A DNA stretch of 64,000 nucleotides from Adiantum capillus-veneris (lineage: Eukaryota > Streptophyta > Polypodiopsida > Polypodiales > Pteridaceae). Of the stretch, positions 1 to 11,890 are shown piece after piece; the first letter of the stretch is position 1; each line of letters starts with the position of its first letter. The notes below the pieces were generated by a model that was given only the letters and a program-made list of their open reading frames with translations, was not told the DNA's origin and searched no databases. The position numbers and the translations under genes were made by a program. The stretch covers positions 44,372,779 to 44,436,778 of the forward strand of contig CM043970.1 of the NCBI GenBank assembly GCA_014529385.2. The letters are read 5' to 3'.

Positions 1-630
1 ATAGAGTAGAGAGAGAGAGAGAGAGTACACATGATATACGTGGTTCACCCAATGTGGGCTACGTCCATGGGAAAGCAGCCACTCAATGGCTTTAGTACTT
101 CAAAACAAGAAGTAGTTTACAAAGGGATTATACCCTTAATGGAGCTCCCGCCTTGCTTCACTCTCACCACCTCACACTCACCTTGTTGCATCAACTTCAC
201 ACTATGAAATGTGTATAGAAATGGCCTCCTTTTATAGGCCAAAAGGGTTGCCCTCTCTTATGAGAGATAGCCATGTGTAGCCGCCCTTGTGCGAATAAGT
301 CCAAATCGGACCCTCCAATCCGCCCATGTGTGGCCGCCCTTGAGAAGACAAGTCCGCTTTTGAGTTCGGCCACCGGCCACCGGCCACCGGCCATTGACTA
401 CCGGCCACCGGCCAACCGACCGGTTGTTTTCCGACCACTTTCCGGCCGCCGTCCGGCCATAATATTCCGGCGAAAAAAAAAGTTGCCCCTGATTCTTGTC
501 CGTGAAAATTTTGGTTTCCGGTGAGTGATTTTCCTTCACGCACGATGGCTTCTCCTCATAATGGGGGGCTTACAAATGTGCGCTCTTACCACAGAAAATT
601 ACAAGGGTAAATCAGGCTCCATACTTAACA
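1..630 (-). mobile_element. Ty1/copia LTR, antisense, cut by window edge
   Basis: This is the reverse complement of the LTR family at 4542-5271 and 9291-9986. It shares the TGTTAAGTATGGAGCC terminus (here ending at 630), the GC-rich block of reiterated CCGGCCAC near 370-460, the TATA-like tataaaagg stretch and the GA/CT run near the outer end (10-26). The LTR family is about 700 bases, so roughly 70-100 bases lie left of the window. The sequence resumes at 631 inside an L1 reverse transcriptase, so this LTR was inserted into the L1. Whether it is a solo LTR or the 5' LTR of an element running left cannot be told. Confidence 0.9.
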
Positions 631-2564
631 TTTGCTTGGTGAACATGCTTACTCGAGATTGATCATTAATGGTAAACTCTCTGACAAAATATATTTTTCC
701 AGATTGGTAAGACAAGGATGTCCTGTTAGCCCTCTTTTTTTTGTTGTGGCCTCCCACTCTTTACACGTATACCTGGATCAACTGCCACAATAGGGCTATT
801 TGCAAACCCTCAAATTAGGAGGTAAGGATATCCCGGGCAAAGGGTTTGTGGATGACACCTTTCTATTTTTGAAGGCCCACAACATCAATATTCACAGATG
901 TATGAAAACTCTAGATATGTATGCTCTTGCAGCTGGTCTTACATTGAACCTATGTAAATCTTCTTTAATTGAAATATTTGCAACGGAATTTGACTCTCTG
1001 ATTTCGTCTGGGAAAAGAGTTCCTAAGGGTCATGTTTTTAGACACCTGGGCTACCCGATTGGGGTTATGGTCTCTCAGAAACACTTCCAACGATGGATTA
1101 TGAAGAGAGTGTTGTCTAAAATTGCTTCTTGGCATTGTGATGAATGGCCTTTACATGTCAGACTCAGAATTGTTCAGAGTATTCTCCTGTATTATCTATT
1201 GTTTTACTTGCCCGTGATCAACTAGTCTGATAAAATGCTTCAAAAATGCATCTCGATCTTGGCTAAGTTTTTGTGGAATTCCTCTCCCTCTTCCAATGCT
1301 TTCGTTGCTTGGAACAAAATTGCAGTACCATACTCTCAGGGAGGCTTAAACATCTTGAATCTGCAAGTCCATGCTCAGGTGAGGAGGGCCTCCCTTATCA
1401 AACATATGTTGGATTCTGATACCGACTGGGCTTTATGTTTGTGGAAGTTGATTGACAAATCAGTTGTTTACTTCCATGGAATCTGGAGCCTTAGGATAAA
1501 GTGTTCTCAGCTGCTCCTCTTAAAACAGGTTACGATGTTTCAAGTATGCTAATATCTTCTTGGAAGATTATATGCTCTACTTTGGTCTGGCAAGCTAGGG
1601 CGAGGTATACAACAAACTCATTGGGGGGGAGAGCTTGTTCTGGAGCTTTGAAAAATCCACCTGCCAGATTGCTCGGTAAGTTGCAGTGTCAATGCACAAA
1701 AAAGGTCTCAATCAAATTCAGTAGATTGTCAATTCTAACCTCGACTGGAAACTCTTTTCTGTTGCCAAACGACAATATAGACTAGGGTTTGGCTTCAGGA
1801 TACCTTGGCATCAACTTTGTGCTCATATTCAAGGCTTGCCTCTTAGAGATGCTCTCAATCTGGAAGAATGAAATCGGGATTGGAACATTCCTAATGATGG
1901 AGTTAATTGGTGGACTGCTAACACCTCTCCCTTTTATGCGTTGTTGGTACCAAACCCATATATTTTTGTGAGATATAACTCACAATGGTCCCTTCATCGG
2001 GATGCATATTGGTGGAAAAAAACTCTTGCAGATGTATGGTTGATTCCTAACCAGTTTAAATTCATTTTTTTTCTTTAGGTAATTCTCCCAGGTGTATTGG
2101 CCACTACCATGAATCTAAAGAAAAAGGGTATTCCCTCTGGCAAATGCATTAGATGCTCTTGTCCTGAAACTACTAATCACATATTCTTGTCATGCAAGCC
2201 TGTCATGGAATGGTGGAAGTGGAAAAAATGGATGTGGTATGATGCTTGGGGGATCTCCATATATAGGTATCAGATGACTTTTTTCAAGCTCCAAATCTTA
2301 GAAGATCGAGCACTTGAGTTTGCATTACAATCCTTCAGAGTATGGTTCTTATGGTTTGTATGGAATATGAGAAATCAATGTACATTTGACTGGAGCCATA
2401 ATTTCAATCATAAAGTTCCCCTGTTTGTCATTAGAGATAGGATGATGGAAGATACTCTCTCTTTAAAAGATCAAGCCTTCAGAAATAGAGTGGTATGGAT
2501 CATACAAAAGCTGTCAGTGTGACAACAGATTGTAAATTAGTGTAATATAAAGAGAAAGCTTTCC
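631..2564 (+). pseudogene. L1-type LINE, ORF2 3' half (copy A)
   Basis: This is a decayed LINE ORF2. The reverse transcriptase block carries the catalytic motif as FVDD (GKGFVDDTFLF, near 835-870). It is followed by thumb and connection sequence and a C-terminal zf-RVT region (2097-2520) with CIRCSCPETTNHIFLSC and a Trp-rich tail. At least five frame changes or stops break it. It is closely similar to 19809-21760 and more distantly to 56528-58657. The 5' part is missing because the copia LTR at 1-630 interrupts it. The body ends with ctttcccaccaa and passes directly into a GA tract, not poly(A). Confidence 0.9.
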
Positions 2565-2567
2565 CAC

Positions 2568-2570
<3 letters not shown>

Positions 2571-2618
<48 letters not shown>
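2571..2618 (+). repeat. (GA)n microsatellite at L1 3'/5' junction
   Basis: A near-pure AG run begins immediately after the L1 3' end and is followed by a purine-rich gaagaaagaagagagg segment leading into another L1's 5' region. Confidence 0.95.
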
Positions 2619-2619
<1 letters not shown>

Positions 2620-2639
2620 AGAAAGAAGAGAGGAAGAAA

Positions 2640-3050
2640 GAGATGGACCTGCCACGACCTACCCCTTCTTAGGTCTGCATTTCTATGGTGATTCTCGGCT
2701 TGTGCACCGTCCTTCTCATTTTGCTCCAGCTCAACCACCCCCTTTCAGGTCCTCTTTGATCTTTTCGGCCCCATGGAACTCCCTAACGCATTCTACCTTA
2801 ATCCTAGGGAAGCTACCATGGCCCCTTCCATGTCTGAAAATGATGTCTTGTTTACTTCTGATCTTAATGCCTCCGACCGGCAGATTAAGGGACTGCACAA
2901 GGCAACTATCCCCAAATAGACTGTCCTCACCCAAGTTTCTGCATTAAAGGCAAGGGCCATAGTTTTGTACTTCACAGGGAAACTCCCTGCTCTAAATGAG
3001 ATCGAAGGCTTCTTGGATGAGGGCTTTCAAATAAGGAATCAATACACATG
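2640..3050 (+). pseudogene. L1 5' head: 5'UTR and start of ORF1
   Basis: The sequence after the GA tract matches the L1 5' region at 13866-14270, 21915-22320 and 24055-24460. Translated pieces show the ORF1 N-terminal pattern (ASDRQIKG, TQVSA, YFTGKLP) found in the longer ORF1 at 53551. Frames are broken near 2870-2950. It stops abruptly near 3050 in the middle of the DUF4283 region, at the same place as the two other short heads. The junction to unrelated DNA was therefore inherited by duplication rather than formed three times. Confidence 0.8.
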
Positions 3051-4541
3051 CTAAATCCTTAACCTAACATGAATGTGGTCCATTCAATACATGGCTAGGA
3101 GACCATTTTTCTTTGATTTATTTCCTCTATCAATTGAGTGAGTTTTTTAGCAGATATAACTACTCCTATAGAGGGTAATCGAGGTTCCTAAAAATAGTTC
3201 CTTTAGGGATTCTCGTACTTTTTTGTGCTAGGTTATGAAGCTGATTTGTAAATACATCGATCATGAGTTAAGACTTATAGAGATTCAGATCAAAGTGCAC
3301 AGTGTATATGCTAATGGCTGCCATCATGCCCACCTTAACATGAGTCCGGCTAGTCACAATCCCACCCTAGCTAGTAGCTATTCCTCTCAAGATAGTGCAC
3401 GCCATGATAGATGGAGTTATGGAGGCTTGTTTTGAGATACTTTTTTTGATATTGGGGGGGAGAGGTCATCAATTTTAGAGTATACCACTCCAACTACAAA
3501 GAATGAGGAATGTGACACGCATGTGTCGAATATGCACGCGTGCTATTATAAGGTCAGATTTGGTGGTGAGGTCAATTCTAGCACTATGAAGTGCGGGGCA
3601 CACTTTGGTGCTAGTCAATCAACATATTGTTGAACTTGTATGTGAAGCTACTCTTAATAGAGCCCTAGGCTCCTCTATATATATACCATCATCTATGCAT
3701 ATTCTACAAACCTTTTGGGGTTGCACTCTCTGCATATCATCTCTCTCTCCTTCTCTTTCTCTGTCTCATGAACATGGTATGAGATCATGGTTGTTGTTTC
3801 TTCACAAACATAGTGTGTTTTTTGCCTCCCATGGCTTTGTAAAGCATGCAGCATAAATCTGCAATTCATCAAACATAAAATCATCATAACTTTTTGCTCA
3901 AAACTCCGATTTTAGCAGTTGAAGAGTTGTTATCAAGGTTTTGGGGTCTTTAAAGATGTTTTCCATGACAAATTTGTCAAATTCTGCACGAGAAGTGACT
4001 CACAATAAATTGGTAACTACTTTCAATACGTTCTTAATCAAAATTATTGAAAGGTAAGAGATTTTACATTTTCGAATCCATTCACGTTCAGCTTCTTATT
4101 CTGGATTGTTGAACTGTTTTTCATGCTTTTAGTGATCAAGAGTTAACTATATTGAGATTACATCATATTTAATTTGATTGACATATTGATATAAATTGAG
4201 TTTTATATTCCATGATTCTTGGATTTGTTTTTATGTATCATATGCAATTTTATTTGTATTAAAAAACAGATCAAAATTTAAATATATTGAATTTACATCG
4301 TTTCAATTCAATTTACAAATTCAAAGAAGTAGATAATTTGATTGATCTCCATATTTGTTCTTTATATGCATCGAGTTAGATCAAAGTCATATCATTTTTG
4401 CTATATTGAAAAACTAATGTTAAAGATTATGTTTGGATAATGCTTTTTATTATTTCCATGTGGATATCAAAGTGTTATTTTTCAATGTTAAATACTTGAG
4501 ATTTTGATGATTCATTATATAATCTTTAGTTGAGACATTAA
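3051..4541. other. Shared downstream part of the composite repeat
   Basis: This has no coding sequence. It is colinear with 22321-23450 and 24461-25600, including tttagcagatata, the TATA-rich segment and the LTR-like fragment below. After about 4140 it diverges into AT-rich DNA ending at the ATTAA target duplicate of the copia element. Confidence 0.75.
3628..3774 (+). mobile_element. Short LTR-like sequence with adjacent primer site
   Basis: It begins TGTTGAACTTGTATGTGAAGC and ends CATGAACA. It is followed at once by TGGTATGAGATC, close to the initiator-Met tRNA primer site TGGTATCAGAGC. It resembles the 140-bp LTR at 10297-10436 in order and sequence (ctactc, CCTCTATATATA, tattctaca, TTGGGGTT, ctctccttctct). 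No matching second LTR is visible, so it is a 5' fragment of a TRIM-like element. Confidence 0.7.
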
Positions 4542-5271
4542 TGTTAAGTATGGAGCCTGATTTACCTTGTAATCTTTTGTTGTAAAATCGCGCATTTGTA
4601 AGGCCCCCATTATGAGGAGAAGCCATCGTGCGTGATGGAAAATCACTCCCTAGAAACCAAAATTTTCACGGCCAAAAGTCAGGGGCAACTTTTTTCTGCC
4701 TTCGCCGGAATATTATGGACGGACAGCAGCGGGAAAGTGGTCATAAAACAACCGGTCGGTTGGCCGGTGGCCGGTAGACAATGGCCAATGACCGGCGGTT
4801 GGAAGTCAATGGCCGGTGGCCGAATTCAAAAGCGGACTTGTCTTCTCAAGGGAGGCCACACATATTGGGGGGATTGAAGGGTCCGATTTGGACCTATCTA
4901 CACAAGGGCGGCTACACATGGCTGCCTCTCATGAGAGAGGGCAACCCTTTTGGCCTATAAAAGGAGGCCATTTCTACACACATTTCATAGTGTGAAGTTG
5001 ATGCAACTTCACACTATGAAATGGTGGTAAGAGTGAAGCAAGGCGGGTGCTCCATTAAGGGTATAATCCCTTTGTAAACTACTTCTTGTTTTGAAGTACT
5101 AAAGCCATTGAGTGGCTGATTTCCCGTGGACGTAGCCCACATTGGGTGAACCACGTATATCATGTGTACTCTCTCTCTCTCTCTACTCTATAATCTCGTG
5201 CATGTAAATTTGTCTCTCTCCATTAAGTAATCTACTCAATTATCTATTTAGCTACGTCTTATTTCTTAACA
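4542..5271 (+). repeat. 5' LTR of copia element
   Basis: It runs from TGTTAAGTATGGAGCC to TTAACA. It carries reiterated GGCCGGTGGCCG units near 4750-4820 and a TATA-like tataaaagg at 4957-4966, a plausible promoter position. Near 4990-5030 it has a local duplication (gaagttgatgcaacttcacac) absent from the 3' LTR, which explains 730 against 696 bases. It ends with a CT run. Confidence 0.95.
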
Positions 5272-5273
5272 AC

Positions 5274-5291
5274 TGGTATCAGAGCAAGGTT
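5274..5291 (+). promoter_or_regulatory. Primer-binding site, initiator-Met tRNA
   Basis: TGGTATCAGAGCAAGG lies two bases inside the 5' LTR end. This is the usual copia primer site complementary to the 3' end of initiator methionine tRNA. Confidence 0.93.
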
Positions 5292-5343
5292 TGCTCATAG
5301 CTAATTATCTCAAGGAAAGGATTCCTTGAATTGAGTGGCAGTT

Positions 5344-8300
5344 ATGGCGAAGGAAGGGAAGCTCAAGATTGAGAAGCTCAACGGCAAAAACTACCAACAT
5401 TGGAAGATGCAAATTGAAGACTATCTCTACCAGAAGGACCTCTATTTGCCACTAGGCGGTCTTGCAAAGAAGCCCGCAATGATGGCAGATGAAGCATGGA
5501 TTGTACTTGATCGAAAAGCACTGGGAACGATCCAATTAAGCTTAGTGTCAACAGTGGCCTTCAATGTTTCGGAGATGAAGACCACGGTGGACTTGATGAA
5601 GTCACTTGACGACTTCTACGAGAAACCATCGGCATCCAATAAGGTATTTCTTATGAAGCGCTTGTTCAATCTAAAGATGGCAGAGAATGGTTCAGTTGCA
5701 GAACACCTAAATGACTGTAACACAAACATAAGTCAACTTCAATCGGTGAAAATCAATTTCGATGACAAAGTGCGAGCTCTCCTTATACTATCATCTCTAC
5801 CGAATAGTTGGGACAGCCTTTTGATGGTTGTAAGTAATTCTATTTCTAGCACAAATATTCTTAAGTTTCATAATGTTGTGGGTGTTCTCCTAAGCAAGGA
5901 AATACGAAGGAGAAGCACAGGAGAATCATCAAGTGTTGCACTGTCAGTAGAAAGAAGAGGAAGGCCTAAGGAGAGGTTCAAAAACCAAAAGGGTCGTGAT
6001 CGCTCAAGGCGGAGCAAGTCACGCACAAAGTCAGTTCTTGAATGTTGGAACTGCGGCAAGAAGGGCCACGTCAAGAAGGATTGCTGGTGCAAGAAGAAGA
6101 AGGAGACAGAGTCTCAAGACAACAAGCCAACATTGGAGGCCAATGTGGCAGGTAAAGTAGAGCAAGATTCTCTAATTCTCTCATTAGACAATGTGTCTAA
6201 TTCCTGGATAGTAGATTCTGGGGCTTCATTCCATGCGACACCACACAAGCAACATTTCCAAGACTACACCAAAGGTAATTTTGGGTATGTATACTTGGGA
6301 GATGATGAAGCTTGTGAGATTGTCGGCAAAGGTACACTTTCTATCAAAACTGCTAATGGAAATGAGTGGAAGCTTAAAGATGTTAGGCATGTTCCTTCTC
6401 TTTGCAAAAATTTGATCTCTACTGGAAAATTGGACGATGAAGGTCACAACATTGCATTCGGAAACAAACGGTGGAAGATCTCAAAGGGATCTTTGGTGGT
6501 TGCCAAAGGAGAAAAGATCGGTACACTTTACTTGTGTGTTGTTAGCACGCAACCTTTAGCTTGTGAAGCAACTACAGAAGTTGGCAGTGCGGTGTGGCAC
6601 TACCGGCTTGGGCATATGAGTGCCAAAGGAATGCAAATCCTTCAAACAAAGAAGCTTCTACCGGGTTTGAAAGAAGTGGACTTAGAGTTCTGTGAAGATT
6701 GTGTTTATGGTAAACAAAAGAGGGTGAAATTTCAAAAATTAGGAAATGAAAGAAAAAATAAAAAACTTGAGTTGGTTCATTCTGATGTTTGGGTCCTGCA
6801 AGTACACCAGCACTTGGTGGCTCATTGTACTATGTAACATTCATAGACGATGTGACTAGAAAAACATGGGTTTATGTCATGAAGAATAAGTCTGATGTAT
6901 TTTCCATATTTCAAAGGTGGAAAGCCTTTGTGGAGAATGAAACAGGTACCAAGGTTAAATGCCTCAGATCCGACAATGGAGGTGAATATTGCAGCCAAGC
7001 TTTTGAAAGCTTTTGTGCTAGCAATGGCATTCGGAGGCAAAGGACAACCCCAAGGACACCTCAACAAAATGGGGTTTTGGAAAGGATGAACATGACAATC
7101 ATGGAGAGAGCACGAAGCATGTGGCTACATGCTGGCCTACCGCTTGAGCTTTGGGTGGAAGCTGTAAGTATGTCTATGTACTTAATCAATCGGTCACCCT
7201 CAACGGCATTGGATGGGGGAGTTCCAAAAGAGGCATGGACAAGTAAACCGGTGAATTATGCATTTCTCAAAGTGTTTGGGTGTGAGGCTTTCATGCACAT
7301 AGATAGAAGCCTAAAATCAAAGCTAGATGCAAAGCCCAAAAAGTGTTTCTTCATTGGCTATGGAGAAGGTGATATTGGGTATCGCCTATGGAATCTTGAA
7401 GATGGTAAAATATTAAGGAGTAGGGATGTAAATTTTAACGAACAAAATATGTACAAGGATTACTTGGAAAGAAAACAAACAAAAGAAACAGGTGATGAGT
7501 ACATGGAGCTTGAGGACGGTGAAGACTCAAGGACTACAAACGGTGACAATGTGCAATAATGTCAATCAAATGAGGAGCCTCAACCTATTCCCCAAAGATC
7601 TACAAGAGCAAGTAGACCTCCAGAAAGGTTTGTTCCTTCCTTCAACCATCTCTTGATCTCAGATTCTGGAGAGCCGAAATCATACGAAGAAGCTATGCAA
7701 CACCGAATCCAAAGAAGAATGGATGAAGAGCATTCAAGTGGAGATGGACTCACTACATCGCAACCAAACATGGGAATTGGTTGAGTTGCCTAAAGATAAG
7801 CGGGCACTTCAAAACAAATGGGTGTACAAGGTGAAGGAAGAAGAAGGTGGGAAGAAAAGGTACAAGTCTAGGCTTGTGGTAAAAGGTTTTTCTCAAAAGA
7901 AAGGTATTGAATTCAATGAAATATTTTCTCCTGTTGTAAAAATGAACTCAATTAGGCTTGTCTTAAGCCTTGTGGTTGCTCATGATCTAAATCTCGAGCA
8001 AATGGATGTAAATACGGCATTCCCTCATGGTGACTTAGAGGAGGAAATCTACATGCTTCAACCAAAGGGGTATGAAGTAAAAGGTAAGGAGAAAATGGTT
8101 TGTAGATTAAAGAAGAGCTTGTATGGTTTAAAGCAAGCATCAAGACAATGGTACTTGAAGTTTGATCGATGGATGTTGGATCATGGATTCACAAGATGCA
8201 ACTCGGATCACTGCGTCTACATGAAGAATTGGGGAGATGGGAAATTCATCATCCTAATGTTATATGTTGATGACATGTTGATTGCAAGTGTTAACATGCA

Positions 8301-9229
8301 GGACATCAAAGACCTAAAAGAGGAGCTATCTAAATCTTTTTCAATGAAAGATTTAGGTGCTGCAAAGAGGATACTTGGTATGAAAATATCAAGGGACAGG
8401 ACGAAGAAGACAATAAAGCTATCTCAAGAAGATTACATCAAGAAGGTACTAGAAAGGTTTGCAATGAAAAATGCAAAACCAATTTCTACACCTTTGGCTG
8501 GTCACTTTAAACTAACAAATTAAATGATATGTGTCCAAAGACACAAGAGGAGATAGCCTATATGTCTAAAGCTCCATATGTTGCATCGGTAGGTTCTCTA
8601 ATGTATGCTATGGTCTGGACAAGGCCAGACATTGCACATGCAGTGTGAGTTGTGAGTAGGTTCATGGAAAACCTAGGTAAAGAGCAGTGACAAGCTGTGA
8701 AGTGGATACTTAGGTATCTAAAAGGGACAACAACAAATGCTTTGTATTCTGGAGGAACTGATATTTTTCCAGAAGGGTACACAGATGCAGATATGGCAGG
8801 TGACAAAGGTACTCGAAGGAACACTGCTGGCTATGCGTTCACGGTTGGAGGCACAACAGTAAGCTGGGCTTCAAAGTTGTAGAAAGTGGTTTCACTTTCT
8901 ACCACGAAAGCAGAGTATGTAGCAATGACGGAGGCAAGCAAAGAAATTATGTGGCTTCACAGATTCTTAGAAGAGCTTGGATTCAAACAAGACAATTGTG
9001 TCTTGTACAGTGATAGCCAAAGCGCTATCCATCTTGCGAAGAACTCATCCTGTCATTCAAGGACAAAGCACATTGAGGTGAGATATCACTTCATACGCAC
9101 TCTTTTGGAAGAGGGACAGCTAAAGCTAGGAAAGGTGCATACAAGTGAAAATCCTGCAGACATGTTTACAAAGGTGGTCAACAAGGAGAAGTTGAGCTTT
9201 TGCTCATCTTCAATCGGCATTCAAGGATA
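5344..9229 (+). pseudogene. Copia gag-pol polyprotein, broken
   Basis: The first ATG of the long frame is at 5344. A nearby GTG at 5335 is unlikely to be the start. In order: Gag with KLNGKNYQHWK; zinc knuckle CWNCGKKGHVKKDCW (6040-6090); aspartic protease WIVDSGASFHAT (about 6205-6240); GAG-pre-integrase (YRLGHMSAKG); integrase with FIDDVT, DNGGEY and PQQNGVLER; RT with NKWVYKVK and YVDDMLIA (about 8262); RNase H with STTKAEYVAM. Breaks include a one-base deletion near 6790, TAA at 7557, frame loss near 7700-7720, TAA at 8521, TGA at 8647 and 8688, and TAG at 8880. It cannot make a functional polyprotein. No restored frame is offered. Confidence 0.95.
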
Positions 9230-9279
9230 AGAAGCCATGATGGAAAGCAGTCACAGGTTTGGTTTTGAGATCAGTCTCC

Positions 9280-9290
9280 AAGTGGGAGAT
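9280..9290 (+). promoter_or_regulatory. Polypurine tract of copia element
   Basis: aagtgggagat abuts the 3' LTR start at 9291, the normal place for plus-strand DNA priming. Confidence 0.85.
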
Positions 9291-9986
9291 TGTTAAGTAT
9301 GGAGCCTGATTTACCTTGTAATCTTCTGTGGTAAAAGTGCACATTTATAAGGCCCCCTTTATGAGGAGAACCCATCGTGCGTGAAGGAAAATCACTCGCT
9401 GGAAACCAAAATTTTCACAGCCAAAAATCTCGGGCATTCCTTTTCGCCGGAATATTATGGCCGGACGGTGGCCGGAAAGTGGTCGAAAAACAACCGGTCG
9501 GTTGGCCGATGGCCGGTAGTCAATGGCCGGTGGCCGGTGGCCGAATTCAAAAGCGGACTTGTCTTCTCAAGGGCGGCCACATATGGGCGGATTGAAGGGT
9601 CCGATTTGGACTTATCTACACAAGGGCGGCTACACATGGCTGCCTCTCATGAGAGAGGGCAGCCCTTTTGGCCTATAAAAGGAAGCCATTTCTACACACA
9701 TTTCATAGTGTGAAGTTGAAACAAGGTGAGTGTGAGGTGGTGAGAGTGAAGCAAGGCGGGAGCTTCATTAAGGGTATAATACCTTTGTAAACTACTTCTT
9801 GTTTTGAAGTACTAAAGCCATTGAGTTGTTGCTTTCCCGTAGACGTAGCCCACATTGGGTGAACCACATATATCGTGTGTACTCTCTCTCTCTCTCTCTA
9901 CTCTATAATCTCGTGTATGTAAATTTGTCTCTCTCCATTAAGTAATCTACTCAATTATCTATTTAGCTACGTCTTATTTCGTAACA
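9291..9986 (+). repeat. 3' LTR of copia element
   Basis: It matches the 5' LTR and the antisense copy at 1-630, and ends GTAACA before the target duplicate ATTAA. Confidence 0.95.
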
Positions 9987-10296
9987 ATTAAAGCTTATGC
10001 TCTAACAATTCATATTATTTCTCTTCCTTGTGAAAGTCAATGATTATGCTTCTAATAATTTATCAAAGAGTTATATTTTGAATTTTTTTTAAAAAAAAAA
10101 TTCTAGACATTAAATTGTTACAACTTTAAGATTTATGATGTCATGATGCGGTTAATTTCATGATGATTATCTAGAACTCATTTCTACGGACGGTTTCTTA
10201 ATGAGATTATAATTTCTTTGTAGAGTTGTTTCATGATGCCTTGATACATTTTCATTGTCACTGAGATGATTTTTCTTTCATGGAGCTGCTCCATGA

Positions 10297-10436
10297 TGTT
10301 GAGCTTATATGTGAAGCTACTCAATATATGGCTTCTCTATATATGGCACCCAGGTCCCCTCTATATATACATCATCTCATGTGTGTATTCTACACACTTT
10401 GGGGTTCTACTTCTTTGTTCTCTCCTTCTCTCAACA
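10297..10436 (+). repeat. Left 140-bp LTR of TRIM-like element
   Basis: It begins TGTTGAGCTTATATG and ends CTCAACA. It contains two CTCTATATATA boxes near 10338 and 10368 that could serve as TATA elements. Confidence 0.92.
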
Positions 10437-10450
10437 TGGTATCACAGCAG
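10437..10450 (+). promoter_or_regulatory. Primer-binding site of TRIM-like element
   Basis: TGGTATCACAGCAG directly adjoins the left LTR. It differs from the initiator-Met primer consensus by one base (CAC for CAG) within the first 12. Confidence 0.85.
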
Positions 10451-10487
10451 TACGTTTTTGTTTTCGATTTTTCTCCTGATCAAAATC

Positions 10488-11058
10488 GATTTTGCAGAAA
10501 CTACCCGCTGAAGGGATTGGAATCGATGTGGTCTACAACTTTGCAGAAGGAAGTTTCTTCAAATTCTGCACCGATTTTGAGTTATCGTTCACGGACTGCG
10601 TACATACCTGAAAAACAGCTTTCGCGTTTTGTTTTTTATTTTTCTGCTAATTGGAAACGATTTTGCATAAACTACCGGCGCGGGAGACCGGAATCGATGT
10701 GGTCTACAACTTTGCAGAAAGAAGTGTTTTCAAATTCTGCACCGATTTTGAGTTATCGTTTGCGGACTGCGTACATACCTGAAAAGCAACTTTCGCTTTT
10801 TGTTTTTGATTGTTTTGCTAATTGAAAACGATTTTGCAGAAACTACCCATCTAGAAGACCGGAATCGATGTGGGTTACAACTTTGCAGAAGGAAGTGTTT
10901 TCAAATTCTGCACCGATTTTGAGTTATCGTTCGCGGACTGCGTACATACATAAAAAGCAATTTCCGTTTTTTGTTTTTTATTTTTCTGCTTATTGAAAAC
11001 GATTTTGCAGAAACTACCCGCGTGAGAGACCGGAATCGATGTGTTCTACAACTTTGCA
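10488..11058 (+). repeat. 171-bp tandem repeat, about 3.3 units
   Basis: The landmark GATTTTGCA recurs at 10488, 10659, 10830 and 11001, an exact 171-base spacing each time. Units share GAATCGATGTGG, TCAAATTCTGCACCGATTTTGAG and GCGTACATA. A shortened unit follows near 11060-11160. Apparent reading frames across it change between units, so coding is doubtful. Confidence 0.92.
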
Positions 11059-11529
11059 GAAGAAACTACCCGCTATGGGAGACGTGAATCGATGTGGTCT
11101 ATAACTTTGCAGAAGAAAGTTTCTCTAAATTCTGCATCGATTTTGGGTTATCGTCTCGGACTGCGAATATGTTTGAAAATCAAAATTTTACTTTTTGCTT
11201 TTGATTTTTCTCATAATTGAAAACTTCTCAATTATATTTTTCTTCATCAATCATATATTTGTTACTGACGTAATTTTGCTGCAGAAGCCAGTTACACATC
11301 GTTCCGATTCAGTCGAGCCGTTGATGATCGTCCAAATTCTCTACTGTTGGTACATGATCTTTTGTTATATGATATACTCGTTCATTGATTCTCATATAAT
11401 TATTCTTTTAGAGATATAGTTTACGTCGTTTTATTGATAATTTCTCATTGATACCATAGTGATTTTGCTGGTACCATGATGATGTTTTGTTAATACTTTG
11501 GTCATGGTGATTTTCGTTGATACCATGAT

Positions 11530-11890
11530 GATATGTCATTGATATCATGGTTATTCTCGGTGGTGCCATGATGATATTTCATTGATACCATGGTTATTCT
11601 CGGTGATGCCATGATGAAGTTTCGTTGATACCATGGCTATTCTCGGTGATGCCATGATGTTGTTTCGTTAATTCCATGGTGATTTTTGTTGATACCATGA
11701 TGATGTTTTGTTGATACCATGGTTATTCTCGGTGATACCATGATGTTGTTTCGTTGATACCATGGTTATTCTCGGTGATGCCATGATGATGTTTCGTTGA
11801 TACCATGGTTATTCTTGGTGATGCCATGATGTTGTTTCGTTGATACAATGATTATTCTCGGTGATATCATGATGCTTTTCCTTGATACCA
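11530..11890 (+). repeat. 43-bp tandem repeat inside TRIM-like element
   Basis: TTATTCTCGGTG recurs near 11551, 11593, 11636, 11722, 11766, 11809 and 11852, that is multiples of about 43 bases, with gataccatgg and gatgccatgatg alternating. A looser version with gatatcatgatgctttt continues to about 12030. Confidence 0.88.

Larger units (their letters stand above)
4537..9991 (+). mobile_element. Complete Ty1/copia retrotransposon with 5-bp target duplication
   Basis: The element spans 4542-9986. Its LTRs run 4542-5271 and 9291-9986, both TGTTAAG...AACA. ATTAA is directly repeated at 4537-4541 and 9987-9991. An initiator-Met primer site follows the 5' LTR and a purine tract (aagtgggaga) precedes the 3' LTR. 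The domain order gag, protease, integrase, RT, RNase H is the copia order. Internal stops and LTR divergence show it is dead and not recent. Confidence 0.96.

Noticed and set aside
197-543. Open frames on both strands inside the copia LTR (also 4632-4877 and 9377-9713)
   Set aside because: They follow the GC-rich LTR repeat block and are non-coding parts of the LTR.
5274-5291. tRNA gene
   Set aside because: Only the short primer-site complement is present, with no cloverleaf around it. No tRNA or rRNA gene was recognised elsewhere.
10280-10825. 181-residue frame across the TRIM LTR and 171-bp repeats
   Set aside because: The frame is not kept in the third and fourth units and starts upstream of the element in satellite DNA.
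10488-11058. CRISPR-like array
   Set aside because: Units are contiguous tandem copies without unique spacers, in a plant retroelement.
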